Source: CAZFYZ01 sp964523735 (GTDB lineage: Bacteria; Armatimonadota; UBA5829). Taken from it: a stretch of DNA of 15,546 nt. Position numbers and translations under genes: made by a program. The stretch is taken from contig CAZFYZ010000095.1 in NCBI GenBank assembly GCA_964523735.1, positions 1 to 15,546 on the forward strand, written 5' to 3'. The notes below the pieces were generated by a model that was not told where the DNA came from, made no database searches, and worked only from the letters and a program-made list of their open reading frames with translations. Shown here piece after piece: positions 1 through 7,081 of this stretch. Each line of letters begins with the position of its first letter. The stretch's first letter is position 1.

Positions 1-92
1 TTACTTCTTACCTGTTTGGCTTCAGCAGCCAGACTGGAGACCGCCAACGCTGCCACCAGTACTAGATCAATGATGGCCCATCCGCGTCTCAC
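1..92 (-). CDS. Exported protein, N-terminal fragment (runs off left edge)
   Basis: Only the first 30 codons are present. The GTG start at 92-90 overlaps the TGA stop of the upstream gene as GTGA, and a GGGGGAG Shine-Dalgarno site lies 7 nt before it. Both support a real, translationally coupled gene. The product begins with MRRGWAII followed by a hydrophobic stretch rich in Leu, Val and Ala, then a small-residue segment SSLAAEA. This is a typical Sec signal peptide or N-terminal anchor with probable cleavage near SLA-AEA. The mature protein lies outside the window, so no function can be given. Its position after another exported protein suggests the two act together at the cell envelope. The start is well supported; product identity is unknown. 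Confidence 0.7.
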   Translation of the reverse strand, partial: MRRGWAIIDLVLVAALAVSSLAAEAKQVRS

Positions 93-1732
93 GAATCTGC
101 TCCCCCGGAACGGGCTGCTTTCGCGCGTCTCCAAGAGCCGATCGCTAGCGTCGCCACAATCAGGATGCCCGCCAGCACACCGTACAATAGACTGTGCCCA
201 GTGCCAAGAACCGCAGCTCGCTCTAGTTTGGCAGCAGGCGTTGGAAGCTTCTCTCCCCTAGCGTATCTGCCCACAGACTCGGCGTCCACCGCGAGGAATA
301 TGCACCCCGTCTTGTCCTCAATGACCCCGCGGTAGATATCGCACTGCCTGCCGGAGCGCTGGCCCGCTTGGTCTCTCACAGCGGTCTGCGACCAACGCGT
401 GGCCGTGGAAGCCTTGAACGGCACGTTCTCCGGAACGGCCACTTCCAGGTGGATAGGGCCAAAGTGGTCCCAGTGGGAGGCCGGATGTATGAGGTAGGCC
501 AGCTGGTGAGTTTCGGGGTGCCGGGTGTCCCTGTACGTCCGCTGGGAATATGATACGGTCACCAGCTTGCTTTCCTGCGCGGGGAAGACGATCCGATAGT
601 GCAGGATATCCATGGGCGCAAACGTGAATACCACTGGAAGGTTCTTCAGTATGCTCCGGCAGCAGGCCTTCTCGCTCTCGCTGATGGGATAGTGCTCATC
701 CATATAGCTGACACGTGCGTAGACCGTCGGGTCAAAGACTCGTGCCGTTCTATATCGCCCGGGCCGTGAGGACGTCACAGTGCGGGCGTTTGGGGAGTTC
801 GTCTCGGGCTTGATCGTCAGTTCGTGAGGGCGCACGCGGCCGGTCACAAAGTCAACAGAGCGCTGAGTGACATCTGCGCCCCATGCGGCAAAGACCGACT
901 CGTAAGTCTCGGCCGCCTTGGGGTCAAAGCGTTTTGCGAGCTGGGCAAGGAACTGTGTGGCCTTCTGTGGACCGATGGCCTGAAGTGATCCGAGACTCGA
1001 TCCCTGCACAAGATTCAGGCTATCATGCTCAGGAAGCCCCTTGGCAGGCAGCTTCACGCGCTTGAGGCTGTTGTCGTCCAGGTTGATACGGGCATAGGCG
1101 ACCATCAGAGCGGCGTCGCGATCGTTCCACTTCAGGTTGCCCATGAGGTACGACGTCAGCGCGGCCTGGGCCTCTGCAAGGGCCGCAGGTCCGGCGGTGC
1201 GTACATCTCCCACGAGCTTCTGGAGGCTCTTGTCCGACGCTATGGCCGAATCGATAGTATCCCGTGAATGCTCACGGATGATCCCCCAGATAGCCGGATA
1301 CGCTATGAGATCAGTCCTGACTCGGCTCCCAACATCTGACTTGGTTTTGGACACCGTGACATCTGCATACGAGCTTACGCTGCGGATGATCGGAAATCCG
1401 AAGTCAACCTCTATCTGCTGCTTGGTCGGATTGCTGATCGTGTATTGCGCGGTCACGGCGGCAAGTGGCGTTCCTGGAGACTGGCTGGTTGATGACCGTT
1501 GTGTCGGCTCAACGCCCGAGAAGACCACCTTCAGGTCTTCTTTGACTACACGAAGCCGGCTCTCACGTGCGGGCCGGAGGCTGCCATCTAGCCTCGAGAA
1601 TGTGCTCCGTGTAGTCAGTTCCCCGTTCGGATACTCGACTATGAACGGGCCGCCGTTCGCAAACGCTGGGCCGCTCATAGAACTCATGAGGGCGAGTGCT
1701 GCAAGTGCGGGTAGTACCTTCGGACTGAGCAT
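89..1732 (-). CDS. Exported, membrane-anchored protein of unknown function (547 aa)
   Basis: I chose the ATG at 1732 because it has AGGGGG 6 nt upstream. An in-frame ATG at 1750 has no ribosome site. From 1732 the product starts with a clean Sec signal peptide (MLSPKV, a hydrophobic core, then GPAFA before NGG; predicted cleavage after residue 25). A large extracytoplasmic region follows. Near the C terminus there is one hydrophobic helix (around residues 515-532, GVLAGILIVATLAIG), then a basic tail (WRRAKAAR), so the bulk should face outside and the tail the cytoplasm. An early segment (TAQYTISNPTKQQIEVDFGF) reads like a beta-sandwich strand pair. It is loosely reminiscent of DUF4424-type exported proteins, a weak guess. 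Three visible cysteine sites (ACC, RQC, TGC) could form disulfides. It is the third gene of a minus-strand run after topA and the GH20 gene, and is coupled to the next gene by a GTGA overlap. Confidence 0.8.
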   Translation of the reverse strand: MLSPKVLPALAALALMSSMSGPAFANGGPFIVEYPNGELTTRSTFSRLDGSLRPARESRLRVVKEDLKVVFSGVEPTQRSSTSQSPGTPLAAVTAQYTISNPTKQQIEVDFGFPIIRSVSSYADVTVSKTKSDVGSRVRTDLIAYPAIWGIIREHSRDTIDSAIASDKSLQKLVGDVRTAGPAALAEAQAALTSYLMGNLKWNDRDAALMVAYARINLDDNSLKRVKLPAKGLPEHDSLNLVQGSSLGSLQAIGPQKATQFLAQLAKRFDPKAAETYESVFAAWGADVTQRSVDFVTGRVRPHELTIKPETNSPNARTVTSSRPGRYRTARVFDPTVYARVSYMDEHYPISESEKACCRSILKNLPVVFTFAPMDILHYRIVFPAQESKLVTVSYSQRTYRDTRHPETHQLAYLIHPASHWDHFGPIHLEVAVPENVPFKASTATRWSQTAVRDQAGQRSGRQCDIYRGVIEDKTGCIFLAVDAESVGRYARGEKLPTPAAKLERAAVLGTGHSLLYGVLAGILIVATLAIGSWRRAKAARSGGADS

Positions 1733-1868
1733 TGTGATCCCCCTGGTCATAGTCTTAGAAGATCAGACGCGCCAAGCGCCGGCCATCTTCAAAACTACCT
1801 GCCTGTCGTGCGAGCACTGCTAAGACGGCTGGCTGCCGGGAGTTGTTCCAGCACGCGACTGGTGCTGC

Positions 1869-3707
1869 TCAGTCCGTCAGCTTACCCTCCAGCCCTTTTC
1901 GGCTGTCCACCAGACCGCCGGGGCGGTTGCGGGCCAGCCAGAGGCGCTCGTGCTCGGCAATGACCTCCCGGAGTTGGTCAGCCAGGGCAGCCTTGCGCTC
2001 GGTTACGTCCTTGCCTTCCCGGATATCAAAGCGGAGGTCGGCGCGGTCGCAGCCCAGCATGACCATCCTGGCAGCCTGCGTGAACTCCGCTGTGACGAGA
2101 TCTGCATCGGGGGTGGACACGCTCGATTTCTGGATGTCCAGGAGCGCTTTTTCGGCGACGGACCGAGCCTGGGCTATCTCGTCACGGGACACGTTGTCCA
2201 TGACCCCCAGGTTCGACAGCGGATAGGCCAGGGCCTGCCAGTAAAGAGTGGCGTTGAACGTTCTCTTGGCGATCTTCGTGTACGCGTTGCCGAGGTCGTA
2301 GGCCAGTTGGCCCATGATGCCGGCGCCGTCGCTGAACGCGTGGAGGTTGAGTGCACTGGGAAGTGACTCGAAACCGTTACTGTTCGCGTTCCAACTCGCC
2401 GCACCCCCTGCCATGAACCCAAGATAGCTCACGGGCAGGTACTGCCAATGGCCGTTGTCGCCCCAGTCGGTGTTAAGGCAGCCGGTCGCGCCGTGCTTGA
2501 GACCGTTCATAGCAGCGTTCGAGAGGTTGCCAAGGCAGGCATCGGTGCGGCCCGCGATCGTGTTCCAAGTCGACGTCCCCGGGCAGACCCAGAACTCGAT
2601 TCCGGCCTCGGCGAACTTGGCCCCGTCAGCGTCGAATGGATGGTCGGCCTCATATCCCCACTCCAGGGCAATGATGTCCTCCGGCAGGTCGGCGATCAGC
2701 TCGGGGTGTTTCACGACGATGTCGCCCCAGAAGAGCATTCTGTGCCCCCGTTTGCTGACCTCGCCGTGTATCTTCTTGAGGAAGTCGAGGTAGACCCGCC
2801 CTACTCCACGCTCGTCACATTCTTGCTTGCTTCGCCCGCATCCAAGGTCCACCGTTTCGTCGAGTCCCACGTTGAGCAGCTTGCTGCTGAAGTGCGGCAG
2901 CAGCTCATCGTAGAGTCCTGACAGCAGCTCGATGCTGCCCGGGTCGCCGGGGCACAGACTGAATGGCTCCTTGAAGTGGCCCCAATCCGTATCACATCCA
3001 TCGGGAGCCTCTGCTAGAGGCCGATACTCATCGTGAACAAGCCAACGAGCCATATGCCCGAAGGAGTTCTGGTTCGGCGCAAGCTCGATGAACCGCTCCG
3101 CGCAGAACTTGTCGAGTCTCAAAACATCTTCGCCGGTGATCGGGCTCGCCTTCTCCCATACGACGGGGTGGTCGCGATACTCGAATGTGTGCTCGGTGTA
3201 CAGCTCGATGTGGTTGATCTTCCACCCGGCAAGCAGTTCCGCCAGGTCCATCAGCGTCTGGAGTGTCGGGACCTTGTCGCGACTGACGTCCAGCATTACC
3301 CCGCGGACGGCGAGATCCGGGCTGTCGCTGATCGAGAGGCACGGGATCTCCGCCGGATACTGTGCGAGCAGCTGGCAGACCGTGCATGCACCATAGAACA
3401 CGCCCGCCGGAGTCGCGGCTCGCACGACGATTCCTTGAGGCGTCACATCGAGCAGATACCCCTGCTCGCCCGTGTCCAGCTTCGTGTCGCAGGCAAGCGT
3501 GACGACATTCTCCTCGGGCTTGCCTGCCTTGCTCGCCGTTATGTGCCAGTCTCTCCTCGCGGACTTCTGAACGCGCTGGGCTGCAACCAGCAGAGAAGGC
3601 GCATTATTCTGAAGAAGTATGTAGCCTGCAGCAGGCAGAACAAAGGAGCCCTCCCTTACGGAAAGCTCCTTTGGTACAGGTGTCAGAACCGGATTGTTGC
3701 TGCTCAT
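1869..3707 (-). CDS. GH20-like beta-N-acetylhexosaminidase (612 aa), cytoplasmic
   Basis: Probable family 20 glycoside hydrolase that removes terminal N-acetylhexosamine by substrate-assisted catalysis. Residues 1-130 look like the alpha/beta domain that precedes the GH20 barrel (TPVPKEL near the start, then AATPAGVFYGACT at 98-109). The barrel starts near RGVMLDVSRDKVP (135-147). It contains IELYTEHTFEY (167-177), a substrate-site-like PNQNSFGHM (211-219) and NVGLDET (279-285), where D283-E284 is the expected catalytic acid pair. Classical members read GGDE; here the residue before the pair is Leu, so this is a divergent subgroup. No signal peptide is present (MSSNNPVLTPVP), so it should act inside the cell on imported sugars. 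A GGGGAG site lies just before the ATG. It follows topA by 36 bp on the same strand. The family is fairly secure; the exact substrate is unknown. Confidence 0.82.
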   Translation of the reverse strand: MSSNNPVLTPVPKELSVREGSFVLPAAGYILLQNNAPSLLVAAQRVQKSARRDWHITASKAGKPEENVVTLACDTKLDTGEQGYLLDVTPQGIVVRAATPAGVFYGACTVCQLLAQYPAEIPCLSISDSPDLAVRGVMLDVSRDKVPTLQTLMDLAELLAGWKINHIELYTEHTFEYRDHPVVWEKASPITGEDVLRLDKFCAERFIELAPNQNSFGHMARWLVHDEYRPLAEAPDGCDTDWGHFKEPFSLCPGDPGSIELLSGLYDELLPHFSSKLLNVGLDETVDLGCGRSKQECDERGVGRVYLDFLKKIHGEVSKRGHRMLFWGDIVVKHPELIADLPEDIIALEWGYEADHPFDADGAKFAEAGIEFWVCPGTSTWNTIAGRTDACLGNLSNAAMNGLKHGATGCLNTDWGDNGHWQYLPVSYLGFMAGGAASWNANSNGFESLPSALNLHAFSDGAGIMGQLAYDLGNAYTKIAKRTFNATLYWQALAYPLSNLGVMDNVSRDEIAQARSVAEKALLDIQKSSVSTPDADLVTAEFTQAARMVMLGCDRADLRFDIREGKDVTERKAALADQLREVIAEHERLWLARNRPGGLVDSRKGLEGKLTD

Positions 3708-3743
3708 TGCTCCCCCTCAAACGGACATAGATGGGCGAGCGAT

Positions 3744-5894
3744 CTACTCCTCGGCGCCTGGCTCGCCACCCTGAACTTCGCCTTCAGGGGCCTCGCCTTC
3801 CTTCTGCTTTCCTTTCGATTGCTCGTAATCGCAGTCGGCATTGGTGCAGCGGTAGCCGGTCAGCCGGCCTCGGAAGCGGCGCTCGCCGAGGATGCCATTG
3901 CACTTGGGGCAGTGTTTGTTGGTAGGTTTGTCCCAGGTGACGAAGTCGCAGTCGGGATAGCGATTGCAGCCGTAGAAGACCTTGCCCTTGCGCGACTTCT
4001 TCTCGGCTACGTCCCCGTCGCTGCATTTCGGGCACTTGATATCGAGCGGCTTGGTCAGAGGCGCGGTCGTCTTGCACTCAGGATAGCCCGAGCAGCCAAG
4101 GAACTCGCCGAACCTGCCTTCGCGGATCAGCATCGGCTTTCCGCAGTTGGGACAGACTTGATCGCTGACCTTCGGCTCGATCTTCACCCGCTCCATCTTC
4201 TCCGAAGCCTCTTCGAGGTCTTTCTCAAACGGGCCATAGAACTCGTCAAGGAGCGCAACCCAGTTCAGATTGCCTTCCTCTACGTTATCAAGCTTGGTCT
4301 CAATACCTGCCGTGAACTCGACATTCATAATGTCCGGGAAGTGCTTCACGAGCTGATCGGTGACGATGAACCCCAGTTCAGTCGGCTTGAACTTCTTCTC
4401 GGTAAGCTCGACATACTTCCGGTCCTGAATAGTGGAGATGATCGCAGCGTATGTCGACGGCCGGCCGATACCCTTCTCCTCCAGCGCCCGCACCAGAGTC
4501 GCTTCCGTGTACCGCGGCGGCGGCTCCGTGAAGTGCTGCTGCGGGGTGATGCCGAGGAGCTTCAGTATCTCATTCTCCTTGAGCACGGGCAGTGGAGGCA
4601 TATCCTCGTCTGCCGTCACCGTGGCATCGTCCTTGCCCTCGGTGTAAACCTTGATGAACCCCTGAAACTTGACGGTTGATCCCGTCGCCCGGAAGGTGAG
4701 GTCGTTGGCAAGGATGTCGACACTGACCACGTCGAAGACGGCCGGTGACATCTGGCTTGCCAGGAACCTCTGCCAGATCAGCCTATAGAGCCTGTACTGC
4801 TCACCGGAGAGGTGTTCCTTCAGCGCGTCCGGGTGTCGCGTAATCGAAGTTGGCCGGATCGCCTCATGCGCGTCCTGAGCGCCCTTACGGGAGACCTGTC
4901 TCGGAGTCTCGGGCATGTAGGACTTGCCAAAGTTCTGCTCGATATACCCGCGCGCCTCGTCCTGCGCCTCTTTCGCGACGCGGGTGGAGTCGGTGCGCAT
5001 ATAGGTGATCAATCCGGTGTGACCGGCGGTGCCAAGCTCGATGCCTTCGTAGAGCTGCTGCGCGATCATCATCGTCCGCCGCGCCGTGAATCCCAGTTTG
5101 CGCGAAGCTTCCTGCTGCAGGGTGCTTGTGATAAACGGAGCAGCGGGGTTGCGCCGCTTCTCGGTCTTCTTGATACTCTTGACGACGTAGTTTGCGGCCT
5201 CGAGCCGGCTCAGGAGATCGTCCGCCTCCTGCTGATTACCGATCGTAATCTTGGTCCCGTTCTGCTGGACGAGCTTCGCGTCGAATGGGTGCTCCTTGTC
5301 CTGTGGCGTGAGCTTGGCAGTGATGGACCAGTACTCGACCGGGACAAACGCCAGTATCTCCCGCTCTCGATCGCAGATCAGCCTAACCGCCACGGACTGT
5401 ACCCGCCCCGCGCTCAGGTTCTTCTTGACCTTGCGCCAAAGCAGAGGGCTGAGCTTGTAACCAACCAGCCTATCAAGCACCCGCCGAGCCTGCTGCGCAT
5501 TGACCAGATCGATGTTGATGTCATGGGCATTGTCCAAGGCTTCGACTACAGCGGTCTTTGTGATCTCGTTGAACTGGATGCGTCGAGCGTTCTCCAAGCT
5601 CAAAGCTTCCCGCAGATGCCACGCGATCGCCTCCCCCTCGCGGTCGGGGTCAGAAGCGAGGAAGACGGTGTCCGCCTTGCTCGCAGCCTCTTTGAGCTTC
5701 TTGATTACTTCCCGCTTGTCGGGGATCGGCAGATACTGGGGTTTGAAGCCATCCTCGACATCGACCCCCAGCTTGCTCTTGGGCAGATCGCGGACGTGGC
5801 CCATGCTGGCTTCGATGGTGTAATCCGGCCCGAGGAAGTTCTTGAGGGTCCTGGTCTTCGCGGGTGACTCGACTATAATCAACGACTTCGCCAT
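3744..5894 (-). CDS. topA: DNA topoisomerase I (716 aa)
   Basis: Type IA topoisomerase that relaxes negative supercoils by transient single-strand breakage. The N-terminal TOPRIM domain starts at MAKSLIIVESPAKT and carries the metal-binding acidic cluster SDPDREGE (81-88). Y298 in GLITYMRTD is the active-site tyrosine, and EEKGIGRPSTYA (472-483) is another family signature. The C terminus has three four-cysteine zinc ribbons: C581/C584/C601/C607, C621/C624/C643/C649 and C662/C665/C683/C688. An acidic, Gly- and Glu-rich tail follows. The frame stays open upstream to an ATG at 6035. That ATG falls inside the predicted promoter -35 box, and the extra 47 residues resemble nothing in the family. 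The ATG at 5894, with AAGG 11 nt upstream, is therefore the start. The gene is transcribed divergently from the exported-protein gene at 6266. Confidence 0.97.
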   Translation of the reverse strand: MAKSLIIVESPAKTRTLKNFLGPDYTIEASMGHVRDLPKSKLGVDVEDGFKPQYLPIPDKREVIKKLKEAASKADTVFLASDPDREGEAIAWHLREALSLENARRIQFNEITKTAVVEALDNAHDINIDLVNAQQARRVLDRLVGYKLSPLLWRKVKKNLSAGRVQSVAVRLICDREREILAFVPVEYWSITAKLTPQDKEHPFDAKLVQQNGTKITIGNQQEADDLLSRLEAANYVVKSIKKTEKRRNPAAPFITSTLQQEASRKLGFTARRTMMIAQQLYEGIELGTAGHTGLITYMRTDSTRVAKEAQDEARGYIEQNFGKSYMPETPRQVSRKGAQDAHEAIRPTSITRHPDALKEHLSGEQYRLYRLIWQRFLASQMSPAVFDVVSVDILANDLTFRATGSTVKFQGFIKVYTEGKDDATVTADEDMPPLPVLKENEILKLLGITPQQHFTEPPPRYTEATLVRALEEKGIGRPSTYAAIISTIQDRKYVELTEKKFKPTELGFIVTDQLVKHFPDIMNVEFTAGIETKLDNVEEGNLNWVALLDEFYGPFEKDLEEASEKMERVKIEPKVSDQVCPNCGKPMLIREGRFGEFLGCSGYPECKTTAPLTKPLDIKCPKCSDGDVAEKKSRKGKVFYGCNRYPDCDFVTWDKPTNKHCPKCNGILGERRFRGRLTGYRCTNADCDYEQSKGKQKEGEAPEGEVQGGEPGAEE

Positions 5895-6006
5895 TGCGTT
5901 TCTTACCTTGCTTCCGTGTGCGCAGTTTCGGTCATCGTTCCCCGCAGGGCTTGTTGCCAAACGGCGTCGAATGCCCTTGATTGTGGGGGATGCGGCACGG
6001 TGAGTG

Positions 6007-6035
6007 ATAATAGCACACGGTGCGGGGGCTGTCAA
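6007..6035 (-). promoter_or_regulatory. Sigma70-type promoter for topA
   Basis: Read on the minus strand, TTGACA (6035-6030), a 17-bp spacer and TATTAT (6012-6007) form a near-consensus promoter. The spacer ends in TGC, giving an extended -10 element. Transcription would start near 6000, leaving a leader of about 105 nt before the topA ATG. The -35 box lies in one copy of a 15-bp direct repeat (6030-6044). Confidence 0.8.
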
Positions 6036-6191
6036 CGAGCTTGCAGCAGCACAGCCACAGGTGTTTCGGGATTTCGGTCGTCGCCGATCATGGGCTGGAT
6101 GATGTTATTGGCTTGAGCATCCAACCTGGGCTATCAGTACACCCAAATCCCGAAACACCGGGCCCGGACAGCTACTTGTCAACGAGCTTGC
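6030..6191. repeat. Direct-repeat-bounded segment in the topA divergent promoter region
   Basis: An identical 15-bp sequence, TGTCAACGAGCTTGC, occurs at 6030-6044 and 6177-6191. The 132 bp between them hold an inverted repeat (6060-6078 and 6141-6159). This arrangement looks like a short insertion flanked by a target duplication or a recombination product. Deleting one repeat copy plus the interior would bring the two divergent -35 boxes to 5 bp apart. No coding capacity is evident inside. The repeats are read directly; the insertion history is inference. Confidence 0.6.
6060..6159. repeat. Imperfect 19-bp inverted repeat, 100 bp end to end
   Basis: The left arm GGTGTTTCGGGATTTCGGT (6060-6078) pairs with the right arm ACCCAAATCCCGAAACACC (6141-6159) at 18 of 19 positions; 15 of these are contiguous. 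The 62 bp between the arms show no gene. The element could be a MITE-like remnant, a long stem-loop in RNA from a transcript crossing it, or a pair of regulator sites. It lies between the topA promoter and the promoter of the gene at 6266, upstream of both start sites. Confidence 0.65.
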
Positions 6192-6216
6192 CGAGGCTGG
6201 CCGCCCGCGGTATAAT
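6188..6216 (+). promoter_or_regulatory. Sigma70-type promoter for the exported protein gene at 6266
   Basis: TTGCCG (6188-6193), a 17-bp spacer and a perfect TATAAT (6211-6216) are followed by a leader of roughly 40 nt. The GGAGG Shine-Dalgarno site for the ATG at 6266 comes next. The -35 box overlaps the second copy of the 15-bp direct repeat. Confidence 0.7.
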
Positions 6217-6265
6217 GCACGTGCGTCTCCCAAACGGCATCGATCGGAGCGCATTGGAGGCTGAA

Positions 6266-6991
6266 ATGAGTAAGTCTATCTGGTTGATATGTGCCTTATC
6301 TGTTGTGCTGTCTGCTTCTATGGCGTGCGGCCAGAGCGCCCAGCCGAGCGCTCCGGGCGGGCTGATCGCTCCGCCGGCAATTCCGCTTCCCTACGCCGGA
6401 CGCACGGTCACGGAGATCAACATCAGCGACGCTGATCTGCTCGGCGTCATCAAGCAACTCATCCCGTCCATTGGCGAAGTGCTAGCCAACGTTGCGCCGA
6501 TGGCCGGCAGGGAACTTGATGCGAAGGGCGTGCCGAGCGCCGCCGCAGCGGCCGCCGCAAGCCTTGATTTCAAAGGCCTGTCCGACGCCATCAGCGGGAT
6601 AACCAATGTCCGGGTGGTAGCGACGGTGTACTCCAGGAACCTCGGCCAGGAAGAGTTGATCAAAGACCTGGACAATGGAGTGACCAAGCTGGGCAAGTTC
6701 AGCAGGATCATTAGCGACTTCGCAATGATGCCCGGAGCTATGGCTCTCTATGCCCAGGCTGATAACGGCGGTTACGTAGGCTATGCCTATGACTCCAAAT
6801 CCCGCGTGCTCTACGCTGCTCGCGTGGTCGGCTTCGTGGACGTGCCCAAGCTGACCAAGTGGGGCACCGACGCAATGACCATCATGATGAAGGCAGCTAT
6901 GCAGCCGCCAACGCCGCCAACCGAAGAGCCGGAGGGCACTAGCCCCGCGGACGGTAGCCTCGCCCCCGACGAAGAGCCGGCCCAGGAGTAA
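6266..6991 (+). CDS. Exported protein of unknown function (241 aa)
   Basis: The ATG at 6266 has TTGGAGG 5 nt upstream and lies about 50 bp after a TATAAT box. The frame is open farther upstream, but that stretch contains the promoter. The N terminus MSKSIWLICALSVVLSASMACG is a signal peptide. Its end (SMAC) is a poor lipobox, so a lipoprotein is possible but not clear. The middle includes an Ala-rich stretch (SAAAAAAAS) and a segment (GLSDAISGITNVRVVATVY, then YVGYAYDSKSRVLYAARVVGF) with alternating strand-like hydrophobicity. The last 30 or so residues are an acidic Pro/Glu-rich tail (PPTPPTEEPEGTSP), probably unstructured. I do not recognise the family. A distant relation to DUF4252-type small exported proteins is an untested thought. 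It lies 90 bp upstream of glmS on the same strand and may share its transcript. Confidence 0.78.
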   Translation: MSKSIWLICALSVVLSASMACGQSAQPSAPGGLIAPPAIPLPYAGRTVTEINISDADLLGVIKQLIPSIGEVLANVAPMAGRELDAKGVPSAAAAAAASLDFKGLSDAISGITNVRVVATVYSRNLGQEELIKDLDNGVTKLGKFSRIISDFAMMPGAMALYAQADNGGYVGYAYDSKSRVLYAARVVGFVDVPKLTKWGTDAMTIMMKAAMQPPTPPTEEPEGTSPADGSLAPDEEPAQE

Positions 6992-7025
6992 ACCTCGGGA
7001 GAGACTACAGCGTTTCATAGTTAGA

Positions 7026-7054
7026 GGGGGTCGGGCATGCTATGTTCGGCCCCC
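7026..7054 (+). other. Long RNA hairpin in the glmS leader
   Basis: GGGGG at 7026-7030 pairs with CCCCC at 7050-7054. The stem continues inward through TCGGGCAT against ATGTTCGG with some G-U pairs, giving about 13 pairs and a 3-nt loop. It lies between the stop of the exported protein (6991) and the glmS Shine-Dalgarno site (7069-7075). No U-tract follows (TTCTGCAG), so it is not a standard intrinsic terminator. It could stabilise or process the mRNA or attenuate transcription. The gap of 90 nt is too short for the known glmS ribozyme. Confidence 0.5.
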
Positions 7055-7081
7055 TTCTGCAGTGTTTCAAGGGAGATCCCC

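Noticed and set aside
1849..1867. Hairpin CAGCAC / GTGCTG after the GH20 stop as a terminator
   Set aside because: The stem is only 6 bp with a 7-nt loop and no T-tract follows, so support is too weak. I see no clear promoter in the 118-bp gap either.
3033..4679. Long plus-strand open frame (548 codons) across the GH20 and topA genes
   Set aside because: It is antisense to two well-recognised genes, has no family-like motifs and crosses the gene boundary. It is a by-product of codon bias.
4812..5867. Plus-strand open frame (351 codons) antisense to topA
   Set aside because: Its composition reflects the topA codons on the other strand, and topA is certain there.
5895..6035. 47-residue N-terminal extension of topoisomerase I
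   Set aside because: It includes the promoter -35 and -10 boxes and the leader; the conserved protein starts at 5894 with its own ribosome site.
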